Source: Acidobacteriaceae bacterium
GTDB lineage: Bacteria > Acidobacteriota > Terriglobia > Terriglobales > Acidobacteriaceae
Length of the DNA stretch: 33,120 nt
Reading direction: 5' to 3'
Assembly: GCA_027452245.1 (NCBI GenBank)
Contig: DAIDGW010000270.1
Span: 1-33,120, forward strand
The number at the start of each line of letters is the position of its first letter. Within the stretch, counting starts at the first letter, position 1. A program made the position numbers and the translations under genes. This document shows positions 15,830 through 23,498 of the stretch, in pieces. The notes under the pieces are model-generated. The model did not search any database. It was not told the DNA's origin and saw only the letters and a list, made by a program, of their open reading frames with translations.

Positions 15830-17098
15830 ATGACTCCTTTTTTGCAGCAGCTGGCGCGTTCCCGGTCTGTCAATGGTCAGCGCGGGATTTACTCGGTGTG
15901 CTCCGCGCATCCTTATGTGCTGGAAGCGGCCATGCGCCGTCATCTCTCAGCTGACGGTCCATTGCTGGTCGAGGCGACTTGCAACCAGGTAAATCAGTTC
16001 GGCGGCTACACAGGCATGAAGCCGGGAGATTTCCGCGAACTCTTGCATCGCATCGCGGTGCGCGCGGGCTTTTCCCGGAATCGGCTGCTCCTCGGTGGAG
16101 ATCATCTTGGCCCTTTTCCCTGGCAGCACCTTCCTGCGGATCAGGCCATGAGCAATGCCTGTGAGATGGTCAGCCTCTTCGTTCACGAGGGCTACCGCAA
16201 AATTCATCTCGATGCCAGCATGGCGTGTGCAGATGACCGTCATCCCTTGCCGAACATCGTGATCGCGGAACGTGCCGCAAAATTGTGCGCCGCCGCAGAG
16301 CAGACCGACCAGCGGGATGAATTGGTCTACATTATCGGGACGGAAGTTCCGACTCCCGGTGGGTCAGGCGAAGAGACAGAGTTTTCGGTCACCACTCCTG
16401 ATGACGCGGAACAGGCATTGCGCGTACACCGTCAGGCATTCTCGACGGCCGGCTTGGATCATGCCTGGAATCGAGTCATCGCTCTCGTGGTTCAGCCCGG
16501 TGTGGAATTCGGCAATGAAAGCGTGGAAGATTACGAGCCTGAAAAAGCTGCGCTGCTCTCGGCATTGCTGGAGCGTCATCCCGGACTGGTGTTCGAAGCA
16601 CATTCGACGGACTACCAGCGGCCGCAGGGGCTTGCGGCATTGGTTCGCGACGGATTTTCAATTTTGAAAGTAGGTCCCGCGCTGACTTACGCCATGCGCC
16701 AGGCGCTGTTTGCACTGGCTGTAATTGAAGACGAGTGCGTCTCGCCTGGGCAAAAGTCGAATCTGCGCCAGCGAATAGAAGATGTCATGGTGAAGAATCC
16801 GGGATACTGGCAGAAACATTATCCGGGATCGGCCGACGAGCAGCACCGGTTGCGGGTACACAGCTACTCTGACCGTATTCGCTACTACTGGAATGATCCC
16901 GAAGTGAAGGCCGCGGTTGAATCGCTGCTTGCGAACCTGGAATGTTGCGGAATTCCGGAAACCTTGTTGAGTGACTATCTTCCTGTCCAATACCAGAAGG
17001 TCCGTGGCGGCACTCTCGAAAACAAAGTCCTGCCTCTGGTCTTCGACACCGTTGCCGAAATGCTGGAACCATATATCGCAGCCTGCCGCGTGGGATAG
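15830..17098 (+). CDS. GatZ/KbaZ-like tagatose-bisphosphate aldolase subunit
   Basis: A 422-residue cytoplasmic protein of the D-tagatose-1,6-bisphosphate aldolase non-catalytic subunit family. Family-typical stretches are GIYSVCSAHPYVLEAA (19-34), LVEATCNQVNQFGGYTGM (45-62), LLLGGDHLGPFPW (86-98), KIHLDASMAC and VYIIGTEVPTPGG, then FEAHSTDYQ and LKVGPALTYAMRQALFAL near the C-terminus. In enterics this subunit stabilises the catalytic GatY/KbaY protein. Neither that partner nor a tagatose kinase, phosphotransferase system or galactitol gene is present here, so its role in this organism is open; it could act alone on another sugar phosphate. It starts 99 bp after feoB with only a distant GGAAGG as ribosome-binding site, so co-transcription with feoAB is possible but unproven. 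Confidence 0.87.
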   Translation: MTPFLQQLARSRSVNGQRGIYSVCSAHPYVLEAAMRRHLSADGPLLVEATCNQVNQFGGYTGMKPGDFRELLHRIAVRAGFSRNRLLLGGDHLGPFPWQHLPADQAMSNACEMVSLFVHEGYRKIHLDASMACADDRHPLPNIVIAERAAKLCAAAEQTDQRDELVYIIGTEVPTPGGSGEETEFSVTTPDDAEQALRVHRQAFSTAGLDHAWNRVIALVVQPGVEFGNESVEDYEPEKAALLSALLERHPGLVFEAHSTDYQRPQGLAALVRDGFSILKVGPALTYAMRQALFALAVIEDECVSPGQKSNLRQRIEDVMVKNPGYWQKHYPGSADEQHRLRVHSYSDRIRYYWNDPEVKAAVESLLANLECCGIPETLLSDYLPVQYQKVRGGTLENKVLPLVFDTVAEMLEPYIAACRVG

Positions 17099-17116
17099 CG
17101 GCTGCTTGTATGCTGC

Positions 17117-17923
17117 TTACTGAGTCTGAGCGACAACAGACGCAGCGGGCCTCACGTTGCGTTCATCCCCTCTGGCTTCCGCCCGCAGTCTAAGAACGTC
17201 GGCGACGATCCACGCCGCTCCGGCGATCGAAAGGTTTTCCGCATTCCCCGCCCAATTGTTGATGTCGTGCGGATTGGCAAGGACGATTGGGAGCCACACC
17301 AGCAAGCCAAAGCCCACGATCATCGCCGTAAGTAATCGGGACGCAAGAAGCGAAAGGTGTCCCGAAAGCATGGCAATGGCGGCGAAGCCAAACGCAAATG
17401 TAGTCGCGACGGCCCAAAACATCTGGCCTGGAGGAATCCAGTGCGGAACGTACCTCGCCGTCGCGGAAAGGTAAAACAGTTGCTCCAGCATGAAAGAGAC
17501 TACGCAGATTCCAAACCCGGTGTATCCCACACGCGCCAGTTGAGGCGACCATTTCGAGTCATCGCGGTCAAATAAGGAATAGACGATCAGCGCTCCGGCG
17601 ACTTGGGAAAACTGTTCAAAGAAATTCCCCCAGCGATCATAGACGTGCGGTTCTGCAATGATGCGCGGAACCCAGAACAAGGCAAAAGCAAAATACAAGG
17701 TTCCTAATGTGACCGCGCCCACCCGTGCGGTTCGAGGCCATTGCACCGCCAGGCCTCCGAAGATTTCAATCATTCCAGTCAGATCGGCCAGTGCTGCTTG
17801 GTGCGGCAGATTAAGCGCCTGAATCTGCTGCCATCCGTTAAAGTCATGCCAGAAGAGCGTGACACTGCCAAACAGGATGGCAGCCAGCCCAAAGATGTGA
17901 CGGCCAAGATTCGTCGCTTTCAT
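17117..17923 (-). CDS. DoxX-like multi-pass membrane protein
   Basis: A 268-residue hydrophobic protein with about eight predicted membrane spans (for example around 7-23, 40-55, 62-82, 98-112, then four more in the second half). This looks like two DoxX-type four-helix halves in tandem. DoxX-family proteins are often linked to redox or small-molecule processes, but no enzyme activity can be assigned. The frame is open far upstream, overlapping the preceding gene, but ATG at 17923 is preferred: it starts 14 bp after that gene's stop and is where the hydrophobic homology-like part begins (KATNLGRHIFGLAA). The ribosome-binding site is weak (GGAT), consistent with coupling to the upstream Cys-rich gene. 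It converges with the GatZ-like gene 18 bp away. Confidence 0.75.
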   Translation of the reverse strand: MKATNLGRHIFGLAAILFGSVTLFWHDFNGWQQIQALNLPHQAALADLTGMIEIFGGLAVQWPRTARVGAVTLGTLYFAFALFWVPRIIAEPHVYDRWGNFFEQFSQVAGALIVYSLFDRDDSKWSPQLARVGYTGFGICVVSFMLEQLFYLSATARYVPHWIPPGQMFWAVATTFAFGFAAIAMLSGHLSLLASRLLTAMIVGFGLLVWLPIVLANPHDINNWAGNAENLSIAGAAWIVADVLRLRAEARGDERNVRPAASVVAQTQ

Positions 17924-17937
17924 AAAATCGGATCCAA

Positions 17938-18216
17938 TCAGCGCGCGAGCATCTCGCGGTTGGCACGTGCCCAGTCGCTGTCGCTCGGCACCGGCTTCAG
18001 CGGCGGACCACCCTGTGTTCCGCAGGCGCAAGGCCCTTCCATCTTGGCTTCTGTCATGCAAGAGCAAGACTTCGTCCGGAGGCATGCGCAGACATACACC
18101 GTGCTGGCAGGCGTCGTGCTTGCGGAAGCAGAACGATCCTGCGATTCGCCGGAGGGAAGAAATGCGAGTGCGGATAACAGGGTTAGAACCGCACAAAGTC
18201 TGATTGGGAGTCTCAT
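17938..18216 (-). CDS. Small exported protein with three CxC motifs
   Basis: A 92-residue protein with a clear signal peptide (basic start, hydrophobic core 6-20, cleavage probably near residue 25). The mature part has six cysteines paired as CxC at 43/45, 51/53 and 63/65, spaced CxC-x5-CxC-x9-CxC, followed by a Gly/Pro-rich turn and a polar C-terminal helix ending REMLAR. CxC clusters commonly bind Cu(I), Zn or similar metals, or form disulfides; here this is inference. I do not recognise the family. The frame extends upstream, but ATG at 18216 has AGGAGAG six bases before it and starts the signal peptide. It heads an operon with the DoxX-like gene, diverging from a MocR-type regulator. Confidence 0.75.
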   Translation of the reverse strand: MRLPIRLCAVLTLLSALAFLPSGESQDRSASASTTPASTVYVCACLRTKSCSCMTEAKMEGPCACGTQGGPPLKPVPSDSDWARANREMLAR

Positions 18217-18259
18217 TCGGTCTCTCCTGACCCTGAGTCTGCAGTCATTCTGCTCCTGC

Positions 18260-18310
18260 AAAGTGGTCTTTCCAATATCCACTTTATGACATTCTGATAT
18301 AACCACCTTT
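18260..18310. promoter_or_regulatory. Repeated CCACTTT-type motifs, probable MocR operator
   Basis: Three copies lie in the 112-bp divergent spacer: AAAGTGG (18260-18266, inverted), CCACTTT (18279-18285) and CCACCTTT (18303-18310). The first two form a 7-bp inverted repeat with a 12-bp gap; the last two form a direct repeat about 24 bp apart. MocR/PdxR regulators are known to bind such repeat sets between themselves and a divergent target. A -10-like TATAAC (18298-18303) sits between the copies for the plus-strand gene. Confidence 0.55.
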
Positions 18311-18328
18311 AGACCGGGTTTCATTGCT

Positions 18329-19798
18329 ATGGCAGGCCCTATCCCTCCGATCATTGCCGTCGATCGCCGCATACGCAGACCGTTGCACGGGCAGATATAC
18401 GACGCCTATCGGGAAGCCATCGTGCACGGAATGTTGCACCCCGGGCAGCGCGTTCCATCGACCCGGAGCCTCGCCTCCGACCTTGGGATCTCGCGCATTC
18501 CAGTTCTGGGTGCCTATGCTCAATTGATTGCGGAGGGATATTTCGAGGGCCAGGTCGGCGCCGGCACCAGAGTGTCGAAATCGCTTCCCGATCAGTTGGT
18601 GCAGAGGGGTTCGCGGCACTCTGACAATCCGGCAACTCGGAGAACAGCGAAAGACGCAAAACTCTCATTGCTCCCGATACCAATTCAAAATCCTCACTGG
18701 AGTCGCCAATATGGCGCATTCGCGGTGGGACAAGTCGCATCAGAGCAGTTTCCGTTCCGCGAGTGGAACAGGTTAATGTCGCGCCGTTGCAGAAACTCGA
18801 GCGCCCGATCGCTCGACTACGGTCACCCGATGGGCTTGAAAGATTTACGGGAAGCGCTCGCATCTTACCTGAGAACGTCGCGCGGCGTTCGCTGCGAAGC
18901 AGCGCAGATCATGATTGTCAGCGGGTCTCAGCAGGGACTCGATATCGCGGCGCGGACACTTCTCGAGCCTGGCGATCGCATCTGGATGGAGGAGCCCGGA
19001 TATCGGTACGCACGGTACGTTTTTGCCTTAAATGGCTGCCGGGTCATTCCCGTTCCAGTGGATGACGAGGGGTTGAATGTCGCAGCCGGGAAACAGCGCT
19101 GCCCGGAAGCACGTGGTGCGCTGGTCACTCCCTCTCATCAGTATCCTCTGGGAATCACGATGAGCGCTTCGCGCCGTATGCAGTTGCTCGATTGGGCAGC
19201 ACGCTCGGGATCGTGGATCCTGGAAGACGACTATGACAGCGAGTACCGCTATGAAGGGATGCCGATCTCATCCTTGCAGGGCCTCGACACGAGTTCTCGC
19301 GTGATTTACGTCGGAACCTTCAGCAAGGTCCTGTTCCCATCTCTGCGACTGGGATACCTGGTCATTCCTGCTGATCTCGTCGAGCGATTCCTGGCGGTAC
19401 GGCTCGCGATGGACATCGCTCCGCCAACTCTGTATCAGGCTGTCCTGGCCGATTTCATCGCAGAGGGTCATTTCTCGCGGCACATTCGAAGAATGCGAGT
19501 GCTTTACCGTGATCGGCGGAATGCCCTGGTCGAACACCTTGAAACGGAATTGCGAAGGCCGGTCCAGATCCGCGGGGAACAGGCAGGTATGCATCTTTGC
19601 ATTCTGCTGAATGGATTGTCAGATCGTGAAATCGTCAGGCGCGCGGCCCAGGCTAACTTATGGCTCGCTCCCTTGTCCTCTTGCTATGCCGCCAGCTCTG
19701 TGCGGCAGGGCTTTATCTTGGGGTTCGGCAGTATTGCCGTGAGTGAAATGGGGAGCGCGGTGCGCAAGCTTCGCGCCCTTCTAGGGACAGGCTCGTGA
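18329..19798 (+). CDS. MocR-family (GntR HTH plus aminotransferase) transcriptional regulator
   Basis: A 489-residue fusion. Residues about 15-85 form a GntR-type winged helix (RPLHGQIYDAYREAI, then VPSTRSLASDLGISR as the helix-turn-helix). A basic linker (about 86-125) leads to a fold-type I aminotransferase domain. The cofactor-binding residues are visible: SGSQQGLD (198-205), TPSHQYPLG (267-275), EDDYDSEYRY (299-308) and the PLP-binding lysine K333 in YVGTFSKVLFPSLRLGY. MocR proteins sense PLP or amino compounds and usually regulate a divergent gene. Here that would be the CxC-protein/DoxX operon. No Shine-Dalgarno is seen before the ATG, so initiation may be weak or from a very short leader. 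Known effectors of relatives (PLP, GABA, taurine) cannot be assigned. Confidence 0.92.
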   Translation: MAGPIPPIIAVDRRIRRPLHGQIYDAYREAIVHGMLHPGQRVPSTRSLASDLGISRIPVLGAYAQLIAEGYFEGQVGAGTRVSKSLPDQLVQRGSRHSDNPATRRTAKDAKLSLLPIPIQNPHWSRQYGAFAVGQVASEQFPFREWNRLMSRRCRNSSARSLDYGHPMGLKDLREALASYLRTSRGVRCEAAQIMIVSGSQQGLDIAARTLLEPGDRIWMEEPGYRYARYVFALNGCRVIPVPVDDEGLNVAAGKQRCPEARGALVTPSHQYPLGITMSASRRMQLLDWAARSGSWILEDDYDSEYRYEGMPISSLQGLDTSSRVIYVGTFSKVLFPSLRLGYLVIPADLVERFLAVRLAMDIAPPTLYQAVLADFIAEGHFSRHIRRMRVLYRDRRNALVEHLETELRRPVQIRGEQAGMHLCILLNGLSDREIVRRAAQANLWLAPLSSCYAASSVRQGFILGFGSIAVSEMGSAVRKLRALLGTGS

Positions 19799-20074
19799 CA
19801 TCCATTTTGAGCTTACTTGAACGGAACAACCCTGCTTACGTGCCTTCGGGAGTGGAAACGGAATTCCTTGCAGATGCGCTTGCAATTCGCTGATCACTTG
19901 GTAGGTTATGTGCCACCCGGGGGGTCGGGAAGAAAAATTGTGAACCTTTGCCGGCGACGATAAATCCAAAGCCCGTTAGCTCGGTAAACAGGTACCCCCG
20001 GTCGAGCCGTCGTAGGAATTACTATTTGAAAAAGGGGGGCCTGGTATCGAGTTGCTGGTTCAACACATCGAGAT

Positions 20075-21748
20075 ATGTCTACTTGGCCTACACCCAGCGC
20101 GCTAGATGCTTCCACGCAAATATTCCCAACTCTGACCTCCGCACACATCAATCGAATACGTTCGCTCAGCAAGTTGCGCCAGGTTGAGTTGGGCGAAATC
20201 CTGTTTCGTCCGGGAGACACGGAAGTGCCGTTTTTCGTGTTTCTCTCGGGAGGCATGGAGATCGTTCAACCTGACGTTGCCGGGGAACGCCTCATCACAA
20301 CCCATTCTGCCGCTTCGTTTACCGGCGAACTAAGCATGATTTCCGGACAGCGGTGCCTGGTGTTGGGGCGCGTCACGGATGCGGGAGAAGTACTCGAACT
20401 CAGTGCAGACGGTCTGCGCAGTCTCATCGCACGGGATGCCGAACTCAGCGAAATCATAATGCGGGCCTTCATTCTTCGCCGCGTCGCGCTCATTACCAAT
20501 CATCTCGGGAACGTCATTCTGATGGGCTCGCGCCACTCCGCCGCAACCTTGCGCCTGCGCGAGTTCCTCGGCCGCAATGGACATCCTTTTACGTACATTG
20601 ACTTGGATAACGACAAGGCTTCCCAGGAATTGCTGGATCGGTTTCAAGTCAAGCTGCAAGATGTTCCGGTCGTGATTTGCAATGCTAAATCTGTGTTGAA
20701 GAATCCGTCGATTAAGGAGTTGGCAGACTGCCTTGGTCTAAATGTCAACGTCGGAGGTTCGCAAATACTGGATCTGATTATCGTAGGAGCCGGCCCGTCG
20801 GGACTGGCGGCCGCGGTATATGCCGCTTCCGAGGGTCTCGACGCGTTGTTGGTCGAAACCGAAGCTCCCGGCGGGCAAGCGGGCTCCAGTTCGAAAATTG
20901 AGAACTACCTTGGATTTCCCACGGGTGTGTCCGGACAAGAGTTGGCGTCGCGCGCGATTACGCAAGCACAGAAATTTGGCGCCAAGATGATGGTGGCTCG
21001 TAGCGTTACCAAACTGGAATGCAGCCATCGTCCGTACAGGGTCATTCTGGACGACGGCCGCGCCTTGTCCGCGCGCGCCATAGTCATTGCGACCGGGGCG
21101 CAGTATAAAAAACCCGATATCGCGAATCTAAAGCGGTTTGAAGGATTGGGCATCTACTATGGCGCAACCTATATCGAGTCCCAATTGTGTGCGGACGATG
21201 AAGTGGTGGTGGTGGGAGGCGGAAATTCTGCCGGCCAGGCGGCTGTTTTTCTTTCCCAGTCGGCGCGAAAGGTTCACATGCTCGTGCGTTCGGCCGGGTT
21301 GGCCGATTCCATGTCGCGGTATCTCATTCAGCGTATTGCCGAAAATCCAGTGATCGAGCTGCATTTCTGCACCGAGATCGTAAGCCTGGAGGGGAATGCC
21401 AAGTTGGAACGGGTTGCGTGGATCGACAAAAATACAGGGAAACGCTCAACTCACGACATTGAGCATGTATTCATTATGGCTGGAGCCTCTCCTCGCACCG
21501 ACTGGCTGCGTGGATGCCTTGCGCTCGACGATAAAGGCTTCATCATGACCGGAAGGGATTTGGATGCTCAAAATGTTACGTCCCCAAATTGGCCGCTTCC
21601 CCGCGCTCCATACATGCTGGAAACCAGTCTTCCTGGCGTGTTCGCTGTAGGTGACGTGCGTTCAGGAAATGTAAAACGTGTGGCCTCGGCTGTCGGTGAA
21701 GGTTCGATTTCCGTCCACCTCGTGCACAGAGCTCTAGCCGAACTCTAG
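20075..21748 (+). CDS. cNMP-binding, glutaredoxin-like and thioredoxin-reductase-like fusion flavoprotein
   Basis: A 557-residue three-part protein. Residues about 15-135 resemble a cyclic-nucleotide-binding domain (LRQVELGEILFRPGD, FFVFLSGGMEI, FTGELSMISG). Residues 150-222 look like a thioredoxin/glutaredoxin fold (LREFLGRNGHPFTYIDLDND, VPVVIC) but with SRHSA where CPxC is expected. Residues 230-557 are a pyridine nucleotide-disulfide reductase: FAD site IIVGAGPSGLAAAVYA, NADP site VVVVGGGNSAGQAA (377-390), ATG motif and C-terminal GVFAVGDVRSG. At the place of the thioredoxin-reductase CATC it has YYGATYIE, so neither redox-active cysteine pair exists. Activity as a thioredoxin reductase is therefore unlikely; electron transfer to another acceptor is possible. 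Ribosome-binding site weak (GAG). Confidence 0.85.
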   Translation: MSTWPTPSALDASTQIFPTLTSAHINRIRSLSKLRQVELGEILFRPGDTEVPFFVFLSGGMEIVQPDVAGERLITTHSAASFTGELSMISGQRCLVLGRVTDAGEVLELSADGLRSLIARDAELSEIIMRAFILRRVALITNHLGNVILMGSRHSAATLRLREFLGRNGHPFTYIDLDNDKASQELLDRFQVKLQDVPVVICNAKSVLKNPSIKELADCLGLNVNVGGSQILDLIIVGAGPSGLAAAVYAASEGLDALLVETEAPGGQAGSSSKIENYLGFPTGVSGQELASRAITQAQKFGAKMMVARSVTKLECSHRPYRVILDDGRALSARAIVIATGAQYKKPDIANLKRFEGLGIYYGATYIESQLCADDEVVVVGGGNSAGQAAVFLSQSARKVHMLVRSAGLADSMSRYLIQRIAENPVIELHFCTEIVSLEGNAKLERVAWIDKNTGKRSTHDIEHVFIMAGASPRTDWLRGCLALDDKGFIMTGRDLDAQNVTSPNWPLPRAPYMLETSLPGVFAVGDVRSGNVKRVASAVGEGSISVHLVHRALAEL

Positions 21749-22102
21749 AAGCCTCAAAGGGGCACTCCGCCAGTCGCCAGTTAACTCCGCCCCCCCCCGC
21801 GAGGCCTGTTTCCAGTCTCCCCCCCGCGAGGCCTGTTTCCAGCCTCCCCCCCCGCGAGGCCCGTTTCCAGCCTCCCCCCCGCCGTAGCGCCGAGCGAAGC
21901 CTCTTATCTCACGTGTTTTCAATATCATGCATTCTTGGTTCATTCCCCGATGGTTTTTACGGTAGTCGCCGTATTGCTCCTGACAAGGTTCATACCAGAT
22001 AACTAAATAGCGTAAGCGTAAGTAGCCGCAATTGAGACCAGGTTTGACCGCTCGCAGACGCTGGTTTGAACAAATCAGACCACGTTTGGAGGGTCACGAC
22101 TT
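21749..22102. other. Intergenic region with poly-C tandem repeat
   Basis: No gene is supported in this 354-bp gap. Its first third is the minisatellite listed separately; the remainder is ordinary non-coding sequence leading to the GGAGGG ribosome-binding site of the next gene. Confidence 0.6.
21785..21881. repeat. Minisatellite of about 27-28 bp units with C7-C9 runs
   Basis: The core GCGAGGCC(T/C)GTTTCCAG occurs at 21799, 21826 and 21854, each preceded by a run of 7-9 cytosines, with a fourth run of seven Cs at 21874-21880. Units differ mainly in homopolymer length, as expected from slippage. It lies just after the flavoprotein stop codon. Confidence 0.9.
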
Positions 22103-23371
22103 ATGGGTGTCTCCCCTTCGTCCCCCGCAAGGACGATTCGCCTGGCACGCACCTTGGCAATAGTGCCTGTTGTTTCACTGATCCTGTCTGGAGTTACTCT
22201 GGAGTCAGGATGCGGAATGAGCACCGCGCAAACTCCTCCAAAAACTCCTCCGCCGACGCAACCCAGCTATCCTTCGGTTCCACCGGTTTCAAACACATGG
22301 TCACCGTCGACGAGTAATCTTCCCGCGCCCGCGGCCAATACCACGATTCCTCCACTACTCACTGGAGAGAGTGACTTCCCGTTGACCGTGTCGAATCCTC
22401 AGCCGAACGCTACCGTGACTTCACCGGTGAATGTCGTCGCATCGGCAACGCCCAAGAACCCGATCTTTTTCATGCGCGTCTACGATCTGAACAGTAACGA
22501 TCCGACCAACAGTATTTCCGACTACTTCACATTCAACAATTCGATCAATGCTCAGATTTTTCTCGCTCCCGGGCCGCACACGCTGCTGGTCATGGCGCAA
22601 GACAAGCAGGGTTATATCTCGGCCACTCCAGTCAAGATCACGATCTCTTCGCAGGCCCCGAGCACTGGCGGAAAGACCGTCATCAGCGGAATTCAAGGCA
22701 TGCCGGGATGGCAATCCTGCGGCGGATTGTTTCCTCCGAACTCGGGACGAGCAGGGCAGATCTGCGCTGCCGGCGGCGGAACGCCGACTTTTTCTCTTAC
22801 CCAAAATCAGGCGACGCCCTCGCTCGACGGCAATTCAACGAAGTTCAGTATTTCCTCCACCGGCCCCGACACACCTTGTGCTGGGTACTGCAATGAGCTC
22901 AGCTTCAACCCCGTAGCGGGCGGCAACAACGTCAGCCACTTCCTCTATGACGTGTATTTCTACATCGACAACCCAAATGCAGCGCAGGCTCTGGAGTTTG
23001 ATACCAATCAAACCTTCGGAGGCAATCGCTGGGTCTGGGGTTCGGAATGCAACTTCAAAGCGGATGGTGTCTGGGACATCTGGAACGACGCTCCCAATAC
23101 TGGATGGGAGCCGACCAATATTCCATGTAAGGCAACGGACTTTCAGCCCAATACATGGAATCACCTCATTTGGGATGTGCAGCGCAACGGAAATATGGTG
23201 CAGTACAACACTCTGACGATCAACGGTACGGTCTATCCGGTAAATACAACCTATCCGTACCAGCAGGATTGGACCTTGGAGGAAATTGATGTGGCATTCC
23301 AGATGGACCTGGACGAGGTGGGGACGCCGTATAACGTGTGGCTGGATAAGATGAACTTGACGGCGTACTAG
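22103..23371 (+). CDS. Secreted Ig-like domain protein, paralogue 1
   Basis: A 422-residue exported protein. The N-terminus (about 1-37) is a signal sequence ending ESGC, a poor lipobox, so lipidation is uncertain. A Pro/Thr/Ser-rich tether (about 42-90) leads to an Ig-like domain (about 92-190) with PNATVTSPVNVVASA and GPHTLLVMAQDKQGYIS. The C-terminal half (about 195-422) is rich in aromatic residues and looks like an all-beta, lectin-like or laminin-G-like domain (TPSLDGNSTKFSI, VSHFLYDVYFYIDNPNAAQ). It shares this whole layout with the next gene. SD GGAGGG lies nine bases before the ATG. The function is unknown; surface binding or adhesion is a guess. Acidobacteria carry many such proteins. 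Confidence 0.8.
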   Translation: MGVSPSSPARTIRLARTLAIVPVVSLILSGVTLESGCGMSTAQTPPKTPPPTQPSYPSVPPVSNTWSPSTSNLPAPAANTTIPPLLTGESDFPLTVSNPQPNATVTSPVNVVASATPKNPIFFMRVYDLNSNDPTNSISDYFTFNNSINAQIFLAPGPHTLLVMAQDKQGYISATPVKITISSQAPSTGGKTVISGIQGMPGWQSCGGLFPPNSGRAGQICAAGGGTPTFSLTQNQATPSLDGNSTKFSISSTGPDTPCAGYCNELSFNPVAGGNNVSHFLYDVYFYIDNPNAAQALEFDTNQTFGGNRWVWGSECNFKADGVWDIWNDAPNTGWEPTNIPCKATDFQPNTWNHLIWDVQRNGNMVQYNTLTINGTVYPVNTTYPYQQDWTLEEIDVAFQMDLDEVGTPYNVWLDKMNLTAY

Positions 23372-23498
23372 TGCGAAGCCGTCTTCCAGTTGGCAGTGGA
23401 CTGGAAGGCATAGAACAGGAGCTTGTAGTGATGGCAGTTCTGACCGCTCAGGGCGCTGCTCGTCGCACGGCTGTTCTCCGGCGATTGGGAGGTCATGA

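Noticed and set aside
21785-21881. Possible CRISPR array
   Set aside because: Units are contiguous and differ only in homopolymer length; there are no unique spacers and no cas genes.
21734-21943. Minus-strand frame with Trp/Lys/Gly repeats across the poly-C tract
   Set aside because: The repetition simply translates the minisatellite; the units are 27 and 28 bp, so the frame is not maintained.
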